Assembly (NCBI GenBank): GCA_964020085.1 | Contig: OZ026608.1 | Location: forward strand, 20,278,623 to 20,342,622 | DNA: 64,000 bases | Direction: 5' to 3' | From: Micromussa lordhowensis | Lineage: Eukaryota > Cnidaria > Anthozoa > Scleractinia > Lobophylliidae | Shown: positions 28,285 to 48,665 of the stretch, piece after piece | Layout of the letters: each line of letters opens with the position of its first letter | Position numbering within the stretch: position 1 is the first letter of the stretch | Notes under the pieces: model-generated | Database searches by the model: none | The model's input: the letters and a program-made list of their open reading frames with translations, nothing else | What the model was told of the DNA's origin: nothing | Translations under genes and position numbers: made by a program

Positions 28285-28352
28285 ATGGTCAACGTGGTAC
28301 AGGAAATCGTGCAGAGCTGCACTTTGCTCATGTCTTGTTACTCCGAACAAAT
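28285..28352 (+). CDS. Possible first coding exon, unknown gene
   Basis: An ATG in good context (GACCATGG) opens 22 codons (MVNVVQEIVQSCTLLMSCYS...) ending in phase 2 at a consensus donor, AT|GTAAGC. It follows the TATA box at 28090. I found no convincing second exon on the plus strand before HDAC3, which is antisense, so this may be the remnant of a gene, a non-coding transcript, or chance. No family recognised. Confidence 0.3.
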
Positions 28353-30293
28353 GTAAGCTTTGTGTATAGTTCATACAGCAAGATGTCTGGAGATCTGGAG
28401 ATCTGGATGTCTGGAGATCAGAAGTAAGTGGGCAGGTTTAGCGAAACACGATCCCCATCCTTGAAAGAAGATCCCGATTCTCTAACTGCAAGTCCAGTCT
28501 GACAATCACTGGGTAAGATTCTGTATACGAGAATTTTTAGCATGAATTAGGAGGTGCGCACGCAGGGGCAAAGTGCTCAATCCTCCTCGGTCCCTTAGTA
28601 TCTCTTTTAGCACTAGACTGGGAGAAGTCTCTCTTTTCCTCGAAGTTCCATGGTGAAGAATGCAAAGAAGAACGCAATAGAATTGAGCGGTCGTGAGCGT
28701 TTGAGCCCCAAGGATTTCCGAGCAAAAGATAGACTGCTCGCAGTCTATTTTAGCACTTAAGCCTCTTGAGTTTGGTCAGCAGTAACAAAAAGGCTGGTAG
28801 ACTATCTGATAAAAATCAGTTCTTTTACCCTTCTACTTTTTAAAGCGGCAAAGCACGACGAACTAATTCAGTCCAAAAATGCGATCTACACTTTATTCTG
28901 ACTTGTATCATAGGCTTGTGTAGTGCTTAGCCGAATGAAAACTGCTCCATTCAAAAACAGTTTTTCAGGCCAAGAGAAATAAATCGGTTGCATTGCCAGC
29001 AAGTGACACTGGAAATGATCGTTACAGCTTCTAAGACGGAAACGGCTGTTCATTACTGATCCGAAAAGGGTGGAAATTATGAAGCCGGAAGAAAACCGAG
29101 ACTCAGATTTTGCAGATTACTGTCAGTAGGTTCAGTAGCAAGTGGGTAATCCCTCACGTTCTCTTTGATCCAGTTATATCATATATATGAATTCTTGGCG
29201 CGAAACGTATTTTGCTTTCTCGTGCACCGATCTCTGCTATGATAGGGCGCCTTCACATGACCTCAGGTAGCCATATTGGTGTTCCAAAACAATGAAACGG
29301 CGGCCATCAGTAGTGTACCAAACCAATCTTGTGGGAGTTGAAATCTTTTCTTATTTAATTTAAACACTTTCTTTTGTTCCAATAAATTTATGTGGCTTCT
29401 AGCCACGTGAGTGAAAACGCTCTATTCTTAGATTAACATCGTTAAATTGCATTGGATAATAACCAAATGATTGTTATCGTGAAAAGTTTGACTTTATAAT
29501 CTTTTATTTGCGTCAATGCAAAAAATTAATGATAAAATGTGATATTTTTCGGTCAACAACTTAAACAAGCCGTCCATGATAAGCTGCATATATATCCGGT
29601 ATAATAGAGAAAAGCGTTGTGTTTATTTATTGTTTACAAACAAGATGTTATTTATTAGTTGCCTCTGTGGGCGAAGGCATGTTATGTCGCTGGTTCCGAT
29701 ATTGAATAAGTGATTGCTTACGCAATTCCGTTTGATCTTCGTGTCTTTCTAATCGCCTTAGCGCACATGAAGAGTTGTTTAATTAATTTCCCTTTAAATT
29801 CACTCCGAAAACCAAAACGCCTTAGTTGTCGTGATAAAGAACAGGTGTTTGAGAACATTGACGCGTTATTTGTAGCGGAAAGAAGAAATTTGTTAGAAGT
29901 CACCCTCTGGTTAAGTGGTTCAATCTGTTTTGATTTACCGAGGGAACCGTGCTAGTCATGTTTGAGCCGAGTGTCACTGATTAGAGCACAAAAAAACAAA
30001 CAAACAACACACACAATTAGGAAAAATGCGCGGCTTTTTTGGCCAAACAGGGCTAAGCCAAAACTGGAAATAGACCGCGGCGAAATAACGAGACCTAGGA
30101 TCCAGGCATCCAGGCAAGGAATGTTCCAAAATTGAAAGAGCTCGAGTCTCCCAGATTTTTTCCATGTGAGATTAACTTGGCCTCGTGACTCTTAGTTTTT
30201 AACAAAACTTGACCAGTATTTGAAGTTTTCCCTTAGTTTTTAGGAAGTCCAGGGTCTTTCTATTCTCGCAACCAGACAAAAATGTTGCAACTG
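28353..30293. other. Intergenic, no supported gene
   Basis: Contains a small internal repeat of TCTGGAGATC at 28383-28421 and a dispersed-repeat fragment near 29268-29310. An open stretch at 29710-29955 lacks any recognisable domain or splice support. Confidence 0.5.
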
Positions 30294-30416
30294 AGGCCCG
30301 TTTCAAACGCCGAACTTTACATGTGCCGAATCTAATGCAAATGAGCGAAAACAATAGATTTTTCTCATTTGCATTAGATTCGGCACATGTAAGGTTCGAC
30401 GTTTGAAACGGGCCTG
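30294..30416. mobile_element. Inverted-repeat MITE with octamer arms
   Basis: GGCCCGTTTCAAACG...TTACATGTGCCGAATCTAATGCAAATGAG and its inverse form a 123-bp hairpin with only a short AT loop. The arms contain ATGCAAAT, an octamer-like sequence, once per arm. Confidence 0.85.
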
Positions 30417-31102
30417 ATTCTCGCTCCAATCGGGAACCTTAATTGAGGCAGTGCAAAGTAGTTTCTCGTAGAACAGAGCTGACACTTAACCCTGTGGGAA
30501 GCTGAGTTACCGGTGAGCCTAAACCACAGCATTTGTCTTCGTCAAGTGTATTCTAAGGCAAGAACACTTTTTCCCCTGTCAAATATGGAATCATCCTTAT
30601 TGCATTCAGTCAGATGATCCACACAAATGGATGTTTTGATAACCCAGTCACGCTCATCAAAGTTGCGCGATCTTATACGTTACATGAAAAGATTAATTGT
30701 TAACTAAGGTATTAATTTCTTAATACCTCAAGCATTAAAAAATCTTTCCAAAAAAGCGTTAAAAAGAAAACTCAAGCAAATTTTACTCAACATTTTAGTT
30801 TTACAAGACTCTTATATAGATTTATCTGAGATTATACAAAATGGAAAGTCCTTGTAATACTTCTCCTAATCTGTCTTCTTCCAAATAATATAAACAGTAG
30901 CTGTACCTTTAATATTTTAAATTAGGTCAATGAAACGTTTTTTTTTTCCTTGTCATTATGTAACACTGTCTTTTTCCCTTCACCTTTATTAGTTAACTTC
31001 TGTTTTCGTACATTTTTGTAATTCGGCTATTAAGACATGGCCCGCCTAGATAAGCTAGTTGCGGACATGCCCTTTTTTGTAAAATTTAATTTGAAATTCA
31101 AA

Positions 31103-31505
31103 AACTCATTAATAATTCATAAGCACATGAGCCTATCAGAGACGTCAAATTGATCACGTGCATGAACCTTTATACCTGGTAAAAATGAGAACGACTACCA
31201 TGATCTTTATATAAAGATCACACGTAATCTTTATATAAAGATCTCCGTGTGATCTTTATATAAAGATCTCAATCAATTGTTCTCAATGCACGCGTTTTCT
31301 CGGGTTTTCGAAGCCGCAGAAGAATTCGCATGTACGTGTTTTCTCGGGTTTTTGAAACAATAGAAAAATTCGCAGGTAGGTGTTATCGCGGATTTTTGAA
31401 GCTGTTCAAAACACTCGCAGCACGTGTTTTATCGGGTTTAAAAACACTCGGCTACGCCTCGTGTTTTTAAACCCGATAAAACACTGCTGCTCGTGTTTTA
31501 AACAG
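31103..31505. mobile_element. Composite hairpin element (ACTCATTAATAATTCAT family)
   Basis: Starts with the same ACTCATTAATAATTCAT head as the copies at 54598-54895 and 58455-58740. At its right it has a perfect hairpin, GTGTTTTATCGGGTTTAAAA...ACAC then its inverse, around 31424-31493, and degenerate CGGGTTTT-GAA repeats at 31295-31420. Confidence 0.65.
31200..31270. repeat. Tandem palindromes GATCTTTATATAAAGATC
   Basis: Three successive units of the 18-bp palindrome (the middle one with an A for the first G context) spaced by ACACGTA and TCCGTGT. Each unit can form its own cruciform. Confidence 0.9.
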
Positions 31506-31575
31506 TACATAATAAATTGTATAGAGTGTATAGAATTGGGCACCAACCCGCAACAATCTTTCCAAAAACCATCAT

Positions 31576-31581
31576 TTTATT
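31576..31581 (-). terminator. Poly(A) signal of HDAC3
   Basis: AATAAA on the minus strand, 367 nt downstream of the HDAC3 stop codon at 31948. No nearer canonical hexamer was noticed. Confidence 0.5.
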
Positions 31582-31947
31582 TACAAGTTACAAATTCTAC
31601 TGACCTTCGCGGACTACAAGTCAAGGCTTAAAGATAGCTAAACTACAAGTTTATACATAAATACGAATGGGGTCTTTGTACAAGGGTTGCAGCTCTCTGA
31701 TCGAGCGTAGAAGGTTTTGCTTATCAGGGACACCTGATGGGGCGTTCATGAAGTACATATATACAGCGGCACGTGGTTCTGGGCAAACGTTGGTTTGCTT
31801 CCAAAAACAGAGCAGCTCTTTTCTGTTGTTTGTTCCTTTGTTTGTTTGTTTCCTTGTGCGAGTTGGCTTTCCTTCTGACTCTGTACTCAGCTGGTTCCAT
31901 GTCTCATTTTCAGTCCACCTAACCAACATTTCCCTTCCTTGTTCTCT

Positions 31948-41195
<9,248 letters not shown>

Positions 41196-41400
41196 TGTAG
41201 CTCGTCCATTAATTTTAAGTTCACTTCAATCATAGCTCCGGAATCAAACGAAATAAAGTCCCTGTAACTCTCATTTTCAACACATTGTCATTGTTCGTGC
41301 GGTCCGCCATATTGTATGACGTCACTGAGAATAGGACCCAGTCTCACACAGCTAAAGTCGTTTCCAGGCTCTCTGTCTTCCTCCAAAACAATTCAAAATG
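41196..41400. promoter_or_regulatory. Divergent HDAC3/RMI2 promoter
   Basis: About 200 bp separate the HDAC3 ATG (41195, minus) from the probable 5' UTR exon of RMI2 (plus, ending at the donor AAAG|GTAGGT near 41467). No TATA box is seen; TGACGTCA-like TATGACGTCACT lies at 41316-41327, a CRE-type site. Confidence 0.6.
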
Positions 41401-41861
41401 GCGGGATGACGCATTTGGAGAACACTTTGAGTTTGTTCACGATATGGATGCAGATGATAGCTTAAAGGTAGGTTTTTGTTTACCGGGCCGGTTGCTGACA
41501 TTGATTTTAAGGGCTATAGTACAAAAATTGTTTTCATGTAAGTAGATGGAATATAAAATTTTAACTTGCAATTGCCCGTATTAAAATGCTAAAATTGGTG
41601 AAAATGCTTGTCTTGTGTAAGCTGCTTTCTAGTCAGTGAAAACCCCCCTTGTCCCCACCCGCCCCCTCAGACTCTGGACAGACGGGGGCATAGACAATTT
41701 TGTGTGGAAAAATTGTCCCCTGGGGGTGTGGGATTGAAAAATGTTTAGTCTGCACTTGGGAATTGAGTGCACCAAATGACACAGCTAGTAACTGATAGGT
41801 ACTACATAATATACTTCACTTGGTTATAAGATGCACCCTTAAATTTTAAACATAATAGACC

Positions 41862-42340
41862 TTTTTACCAATTGATTGGCCGTTTTGAATTCCATTGTTT
41901 CAAATAGCAATTGTGGGATGCTCAGGGTGGCAAATAAATACTATTATTATTCAGCAAATTGTAACACTATCCAAATATGGTCATGATGCTCTCGATATCT
42001 GTCATCCGTAGGTAACAGATATCCGGCGGTATACGTAGCTTCGTATGTGGGAAGAAAAGGTCAAGTGAGAAAATGTCGACAGAGAGATTTAAAAATGTTA
42101 GGCTGTTTTGTTATCAATTTGTTGAATAATAAAACAATTACCCTGCTCAATCTCGCGTACCGTAATATTGTCTGATTTTAGCCGACAAGGCCATAGGCCT
42201 CGTCGGCTAAGTATCAGACGATATTCCGCGCGATCTCACAGGATAATTGTTAAATATTTCTTCCTGAGCATCCCTTAATAGCTATTTGAAACAGTGGAAT
42301 TAAGAATGGCTGCTGTATCAGTAAAAAGGGATGTTGAATC
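41862..42340. mobile_element. MITE with a second MITE nested inside
   Basis: Outer arms: CTTTTTACCAATTGATTGGCCG...ATTCCATTGTTTCAAATAGC...GGGATGCTCAGG at 41869-41940 and the inverse at 42263-42335. Inner hairpin 42131-42253 starts CAATTACCC and ends GGATAATTG, like 3979-4096. It lies in the first intron of RMI2. Confidence 0.75.
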
Positions 42341-42580
42341 CAGATTGATTAATTAATCAAGTACCAGACTTTTTTGATCATGTTCTCCTTTATCACAACA
42401 ATATGCTTCCAAATTTGCTAAATACGGTCCTTTCTTGTAAACAAAAGCAAAAAAGTCACACTTCCTAATAACATACAAATTTACTCAAGCTATTCCTCTG
42501 AGGAAACAGTTCTTTTAAGTTATGAATACAGCTTGTATGAAAATCTAACCATCATTAAAATTTGTCATATTCCAGTGCTA

Positions 42581-43363
42581 ATGTCACAAAAGCAGTCCTT
42601 CAGTCTTGACGCACCAGCAAAGAAATTCTTTGCCTGCCAGTTATTACGCTGTTCATCAAGTGTCAAGGCTGCCACAGACCTCTGGATGTACAGTGACAGC
42701 AATCGCAAAATTTTTTTTAGTCAAGTCTGGGTGCAGGGTATTGTGGTTCTGGTCTCAGAAGATGGTGATGACCTTTTTCTTGATGACGGTACAGGAATAA
42801 TTGAAGCGAATGGCATAACCAAGATTGTGAAAGATCTGTTCATTCAAAAAGGTGATTATAGATTTTCTCTAACTTTTGACTTAAGTGAGGCAGTGCTTTC
42901 AATGAGATTTGAAGTAGGTGGCTTCCTCAGAACAGCACCCGCCAGAGTAATATGAGAAGCCCAGGAGAATTTCTCTCTGGAAAATTTTTAAAAGTTAAAT
43001 ATAACTGTCGACTTTCAACAGAATACCCGCCAGAGCTGTTGTCGTTTTTTTTTTTCACATTTGGCAAAGTTTTTAACATCAAATTAATGCAGAAAAGATT
43101 TCTTGTCTTATTTATAGTATAAATTTTGCTAAGCCCTGCTATTCCTTTGTTGATTTTGAGTCTCCGAACATTGATTGTTATATGTCTGTCTTATAGGAAT
43201 GTATATGATGGTTGCTGGGCAACTGAGGTTAGTTGGCACTCAAGATCAAACACAGTGTCCTTGCATCAAGGTGCTCAAGATTGCTGACCTCAGCAATTAT
43301 CCACACAGTGAAGCACTGTGGATGATGGAAGTCATTGATGCTCAATCACAAAAGAACACATAA
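42581..43363 (+). CDS. RMI2: RecQ-mediated genome instability protein 2
   Basis: OB-fold subunit of the BLM-TOP3A-RMI1-RMI2 dissolvasome, which resolves double Holliday junctions. 145 codons in two exons, 42581-42851 and 43197-43363 (phase 1). Human RMI2 has 147 residues. Similarity is clear in the OB core: VWVQGIVV...DDGTGIIEANGITKI (human AAVWMQGRVV...), GMYMMVAGQLRLV (human GKYVMVMGVVQ) and the C-terminal IKVLKIADLSNYPHSEALW (human LQAVKMTDLSDNPIHESLW). The ATG follows an acceptor (TTCCAG at 42571-42575), so a non-coding first exon ending near 41466 is likely: the frame through that exon would hit a stop (TGC TAA) after joining. Head-to-head with HDAC3. A possible poly(A) signal AATAAA is at 43670. 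Confidence 0.93.
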
Positions 43364-43779
43364 CACAATATTTATTTGTCCGTCCATTTTATTGTGTAAA
43401 TGTTTATCGAGTAGAAGCAGTTGAAGACTGAGTTACCTCAAATTTCTTTATTCTTAAATGACATAATCGGCAAGAACTTCACCATTTTTTTTGCGTCAAA
43501 GTCTATTTTAAACCCCGTGACGCACGTCCAAATGATGAATTCTCGTTCGGCAACGCCCATCAGACGTTTTGTGTCATTGTAATGGTGAAACACGCAAAAT
43601 TATCTTAAAAAATCCTATTTTTGGATAACCGTGACAATATGCTCTAAAGGGGAATTTTCACTTTTGCGCAATAAAATAAAGTGGAGGAAATTCAGGGATG
43701 GCTTGAACGTCTTCAACGTGGTTCAAATATTTCGCAGTGTACTGCTAGCCGTCTACACCTTTGTACTTAATTACTTGCA

Positions 43780-44210
43780 AAAAATTTCGGACGATTTTAA
43801 TTTCGGACAAAAAATGTCCGAAACTAAAACTGCCCGAAATTTTTAACTGTCCGGAATTTTTAGCGTCCGAAATATTTACAGTACAGTATAATACTTTGAA
43901 GTAGCTCCAAAGCGCTTAGTTTCCTTTATGCCGGACTTTATGGAGTGAATTCTAGTTGAGACACGACTTGAAAGAATTTGTGTTATTTTCTCGTCGGTGT
44001 ACTCGTAAAACCTTGACGGTGCAGTGAAACTATCATCTTTTGGTGTTGTATCCGTCTAAATCGTGTTTTATAGGCGTAAATTTACCTTAGTTATGTTTCA
44101 GTTTTAACTGTCCGAAATTGTTGTCCGAAATTTGTCCGAAATGAGTTGAGAAGTGTCCGAAATTTTTTGCAAGTGATATACGCGTAAAGCCAATCCAATT
44201 CGTATTGAGA
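43780..44210. repeat. Dispersed repeat, GTCCGAAAT-rich (second copy)
   Basis: Copy of the 13440-13790 repeat in the same orientation, with many GTCCGAAA motifs at both ends (43785-43880, 44110-44165). It fills most of the gap between RMI2 and the Tctex1 gene. Confidence 0.65.
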
Positions 44211-44442
44211 CAGTAAACAACTTGTTTAACATCAAGTACCAGTCACGGGCTCCTGCAAGTACCCTTTTAGAGAGGCTTTTAAGTTGCTATGCTTTGCAAT
44301 ATCAAATTTCGAGCCGTTTGTGGTTGTCTGTCACTAAGGGACACTAGGGGCGTTACATATCAATCTGAAAGGGATTTCTTTAGACACTCTGTTGTAGTAA
44401 CGATTCACCTTTCAACTCTTTACCGCTGTGAGTTATAATATC

Positions 44443-44967
44443 ATGGAGGAACGCCGCTGCAGGAGCAGTTCTAGCGCCTCCAGTTTGTTCATCCCAGCGC
44501 CAAAAATTCCGCCACACAAAGGGAACTTTGTGATGACTTATTTCTCCTGCCCGGTTGGAAACCTTGAACAAGCCGCGTCTTCTTCGACTCATTCCTCTCG
44601 GCCAAGACCGGCCACCATCACCGAAAACACATACAAGATGACGCCAGACAAAAGATTTAGCGCCGCAGAAGTTAAAAGCATCATCCAGCAACATCTACAG
44701 TCGCTAGAATCGCAAACATACGATCCCAAGCTGTGTAGAGAGCTGGCCAAGGGAATGTCGAACTCGATTATGAGCGATCTGAAGATGCTGGGGTATTCTC
44801 GATTGAAGTTTGTCTGCTCTGTGACTATTGGGCAAATCAGGGGACAAGATGTTAGAATAGCAAGCCGTTCTATTTGGGACACTGAGCGGGATACATTTGT
44901 ATCGGAGAGTTTCAAGAACGAGACATTGTTTGCTGTTTGTGTTGTGTTTGGAGTATATCACGAGTAG
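44443..44967 (+). CDS. Tctex1-domain dynein light chain-like protein
   Basis: 174 residues, intronless. The N-terminal 65 residues are Ser/Pro-rich and likely disordered; the Tctex1 (DYNLT) domain follows from about residue 66. Diagnostic stretches: ENTYKMTPDKRFSAAEVKSI, YDPKLCRELAKGMS, RLKFVCSVTIGQIRGQDVRI, ASRSIWDTERDTFVSESFKN and the end LFAVCVVFGVYHE. These match the TCTEX1D1/TCTEX1D4 group (DYNLT5/DYNLT4) better than classic DYNLT1, so a ciliary or dynein-associated role is likely. The ATG at 44443 is chosen; the frame upstream has only a non-ATG start. The lack of introns in a gene-with-introns neighbourhood may reflect retroposition or be ancestral for the family. AATAAA at 45302 may be its poly(A) signal. 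Confidence 0.88.
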   Translation: MEERRCRSSSSASSLFIPAPKIPPHKGNFVMTYFSCPVGNLEQAASSSTHSSRPRPATITENTYKMTPDKRFSAAEVKSIIQQHLQSLESQTYDPKLCRELAKGMSNSIMSDLKMLGYSRLKFVCSVTIGQIRGQDVRIASRSIWDTERDTFVSESFKNETLFAVCVVFGVYHE

Positions 44968-45577
44968 AATGAAATCAGCTTTCTGAAATTTCAAGAATTT
45001 TATTTTTTATAAGAACGTTTATTTCCGATTTACTTATTCCACGAGAAGAACCTCACGGAGAAAGTCTTGATTCATTGTATTTATTGCTTACAGAGAGTAA
45101 AAAGCGTGCACGTTTTCAAACATTGATGAGAAGATAAATGTATTGTGTTACGCTTTCGCATACTGCGAGTTCCGGTTCACGTGAGAGGTCGAACGAATTT
45201 TTCCGACCCGCTGGTCAGACTCTATATAAAGGATATATCTATGTTCCAGTTCAGTTTATACATTACTGGGTAAATAAGGTAAACTATATTGCTCTCATGT
45301 GAATAAAACTGTTGATGATTTCAAGTGATTAACACCTTGAACGAAAGTGTGTTTTGTATAACCTCTGAACTCCCATTAAAATTGTCATTATGTTTTTGCG
45401 GTTATATTGATTTTAAGAAATAGAAAACAGTCTTCTTGTATCTCTTGAGTTAAGAAAACACGAGTGGCAGTTTGGTAGAATGTGATGAAATGCTGTAGGG
45501 AAACGAGCCGCAGGCGAGGACTTCCACTCATTTCACAACATCACATTTTCTGTGGCAAAAAAATCACTGCTTTTCAA

Positions 45578-45957
45578 AGGCACCGTCCACACGTATCCGT
45601 GAATTTTTGAATCCGCAACTTTTTCTCTCCAGATACGGTTTCTGGATCCGGATGTTTTTGAATCCGCTCTCCAGAGTGGAAAAAAAAATCCGCAACGAAT
45701 CCGATAAGGTGTTGACAGTGAATCCGAAAACTTTAGAATCCGATGACATAGCAAAATCGCGCCCAGTCTCTTACCGAACAATAAACCAATATGGCGGGAC
45801 AACGTGTAGGTCTAGTTTCTCTAAAGTGAATCCGGATACCATCGGATGCGTGTGGACAGGCGAATTCGATTTGAACGCGCTACCTGTGGACGGGGAAATT
45901 TTTGAATCTGAAAAGAAAAAGTTGCGGATTCAAAATATCCAGATACGTGTGGAAGGG
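45578..45957. mobile_element. MITE, CCGTCCACACG family
   Basis: AAAGGCACCGTCCACACGTATC...TTTGAATCCGCAACTTTTTC at the left is inverted as GAAAAAGTTGCGGATTCAAAA...GATACGTGTGGAAGGG at the right. The interior repeats GAATCCG. Reading frames here (for example 45607-46098) follow the repeat and are not genes. Confidence 0.75.
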
Positions 45958-46266
45958 GACAAAGACCTCTTGCACCGTGGGGCCTGGGTACCAGATCGAC
46001 AGACAGCATATATAGCGATTTTACTCGTGTCCCGTACTGAATCAAAATTAATTCACCTAATAAAATATCCAAAATTTACACTCTGCTTTGAGTCTTAATT
46101 ACTTGTCACTAGAAGTAAAATTCAAACTTATCATCGTCACTTCAACTGCTGTACTGTGAATATAAAACAATACAATTACAGTCTTTCCATGCTTTTGTTT
46201 CTATTTTGTTTTGTAATATTGTAATATGACTGCATTACTGCGAGATACTAATTGCATGTTATAAGT

Positions 46267-46338
46267 TACCCTGCTAGCAGAGCCGCTTCGATCTTTCCTC
46301 TATCTAGGAAAGATCGAAGCGGCTCTGCTAGCAGGGTA
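46267..46338. repeat. Perfect 33-bp inverted repeat, 6-nt loop
   Basis: TACCCTGCTAGCAGAGCCGC...TTTCCT and its exact inverse surround CTATCT. Followed immediately by a Penelope-like fragment. Confidence 0.95.
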
Positions 46339-46349
46339 TGGGTAAATAG

Positions 46350-46415
46350 ATCTCTTTACGGTGGCCAATTCACATTATCAACTCAGTTGATAAAACCAAA
46401 TTATCTAGGGGTAAG
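46350..46415. mobile_element. Penelope-like element end fragment
   Basis: CTCTTTACGGTGGCCAATTC...TATCAACTCAGTTGATAAAA...AAATTATC, matching the right part of 39003-39145. TATCAACTCAGTTGATA is itself a short palindrome. Confidence 0.55.
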
Positions 46416-47197
46416 TAGGTCTGGTAGTGGAAGTGTAGTTTCAAGTGTAGTATTGCCAAATTTAATGTAACATTGTAAACAAGAGACCACCTCATTTTCT
46501 CATTTTCTCTTGTTGTAAATCATTAATAAAATTTGAAAAAGCAAACAAAACAATCAGTACAATTACGCATGTGCTGTTTTCATTGAGCTGAAAACAACTA
46601 AGTGAACGACTACTGTCAATTTCAGTTTCAACCATCGATTTTAATATTTCATCAAAACATAATTGGGATAAAGCACGGAAAGTCACGGATTTATTGGCTG
46701 CCTTTAATTTTTCATTTCTTCAAATACACTGTTTTTTTAAACTAAGATTATTGTTTTTTCGGCCCAGGCTGAATTTTCTGATCAGTTTCTGGCGATTTTA
46801 GGTTGATAATATTCTTGTTAACATTCTTAGATTATAGCGTATCTTTTATAATGCCTGATATGACACAACTTCTTGCAAAAATATTATTAGCATCAAACAT
46901 ACGGCTAGACCGCTGTTTTTGTTGTTTTTTTGGCTAGTTTTGCAGTTTACAGAAGGAAGAATTTCATCTGATTTGGTTAAAAACATATAATTATATTGCC
47001 GGTATTTAAAAATTTTTTAACACAAATTTATTTTTTTCTAAATCTCAGCCTCGACAAAGCAGGCTTACAATTTTGCAAATTCCAGCCTCGATATTCTTAA
47101 AATATATAGTAGGTAAAGTCAAGTTAGAAATCGAACATGGATTTCGAAAAAGTTATTCTTTCTTTTTAATGAAATTCTCGCCGGTTTCCGTAAAGTT
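46416..47197. other. AT-rich intergenic stretch
   Basis: No gene or clear element seen. Confidence 0.5.
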
Positions 47198-47490
47198 TTG
47201 GCCAAACGGACTCGCAAGTAAAAGTTGAAAGCTTGGGTCTACTGGCGACTTCGTTTAACCAGGCCTTGTGTGCACTTGCGATGACATGCATGTGTGACTT
47301 GCGTTCACTTTGGTCAAGATCAAATTTGCAAGCAAGTCGATGCGCGTTTTTCACCGTTGGGCCACCCAAGCCAAGTCAACGCAAGTTGAGTGACGCCCAT
47401 TCGTTGTTATAACGACCCATTAGCCAATTAAATACAGGATATGATAACTTGCGTGTACCTTGGAGGGAACTTGCTAGTCCGTTTGGCCAC
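47198..47490. mobile_element. MITE with TTGGCCAAACGGAC termini
   Basis: TTTTGGCCAAACGGACTCGCAAGT at the left is inverted as ACTTGCTAGTCCGTTTGGCCA at the right. Many ACTTGCG/CGCAAGT half-sites lie inside and continue to about 47562 (CAAGTTCTTTTGGCC), suggesting a nested or extended end. Confidence 0.75.
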
Positions 47491-48339
47491 GCATGCAACC
47501 GTGCGCTAATCTCCACGCAACTTCAACTTGCGGCTACTTGCAAGTTCTTTTGGCCAGGAAGAAAGCCGATTTTGTTCAGTTGATTGAAAATGGTAATTTT
47601 AGTCTCAGATATCTGATGCACATGTAGTGATCCCTTGTTGTTACCTATAAAGGGTGCTATGTGAGCATCATTTCGATACAACTATGCATCTATTAGAATT
47701 TAAGTGTTGTAACTAAGTGCATCACTAGATTTCCTAGGTGACAACTAAAAAATTTTCAGTCTTCTCCCATCGACTTAGTAGACTCTGGTGAAAGACTCCA
47801 TTTTAGTAAGTCATATTTGCAATGTTAACCGAACTAGATAACAGAACTGCCAACGATTCCACGGCAACAACTTGTGAAATTGTACCTTTCCGAAAGTCTT
47901 CACTTCTATATTTGACATCAGCTCGAGTGTTTTTTTTTTGTACTAAGTGGCTTTAAATTGCCACATTTAAATTTCATCTGTTTCGAACGACAGTCAGTGT
48001 CGTTCAAAACGTTTTCAAGTTAAAGGTTATCTGCCAGGCAACAGCTTGAAAATCTGTTTTGTCTTCCCCAGCTTTGTCTTCTTTTGTTAAAATTACGAAG
48101 TTTAACTTCAATTTTCATGCACAACATTTAAATTTTGGGGTAAGAAATTCCAGAATGGCTGTTCACTTCTACGCTCTCTTTAGACTCTCTCTGGCAAGTC
48201 ATTGATCCTTGGTTGAAACTGATATAACGAGTAATAATTCCTAATTTAAAAGCTCGGCGTTATCATTTTTGGTAAATGAGTAAATATCCAAATAAGATCA
48301 ATTAAGACGCCTACCTTGTTAAATACAACTTAAGTTCCC

Positions 48340-48665
48340 GCCACACCACGCCGGAAGAATTCAAAAAGCGCAATATTCACCGGTCATTTTGGATTTGTGT
48401 TTGAGGAAAACTCGGTCAGGGAAATCACCTGATTATCGTGACTCTATCTTTTTCAAAAACTCCGTTTTCGAAATGCTTTCCGTCTACACTAAAGCGGAAA
48501 AGCTGGCATTCAAACTCCTATGGTGTGAAGAGCGTTTTCGAAAAGCTCCGTTTTCGTGACGGATTAGTGTGGACGGTAGGCCTAACCGTAGAAATAAAGC
48601 TGCGTTTTCAAACTTTCTTTAGCATAGTGTGTACGCTGCATATAAGACGCCGTTTAGGCGGGGTC
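48340..48665. mobile_element. MITE, CCACACCACGCC / GTGTGGACGG family
   Basis: Left CGCCACACCACGCCGGAAGAATT, inner ...TAGTGTGGACGGTAGGCCTAACCGTAGAAATAAAGC and right ...GTGTGTACGCTGCATATAAGACGCC. Shares inner segments in inverted order with 55217-55570. Confidence 0.7.

Noticed and set aside
29710..29955. Open stretch as possible second exon of the orphan promoter at 28.1 kb
   Set aside because: No acceptor keeps frame with the phase-2 donor, and no domain is recognisable.
41285..41545. N-terminal coding extension of RMI2 from the first exon
   Set aside because: The frame that contains an ATG there meets a stop immediately after joining to the 42576 acceptor, so the first exon is treated as 5' UTR.
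45607..46098. 163-codon plus-strand frame
   Set aside because: Lies over a MITE with GAATCCG repeats; not protein-like.
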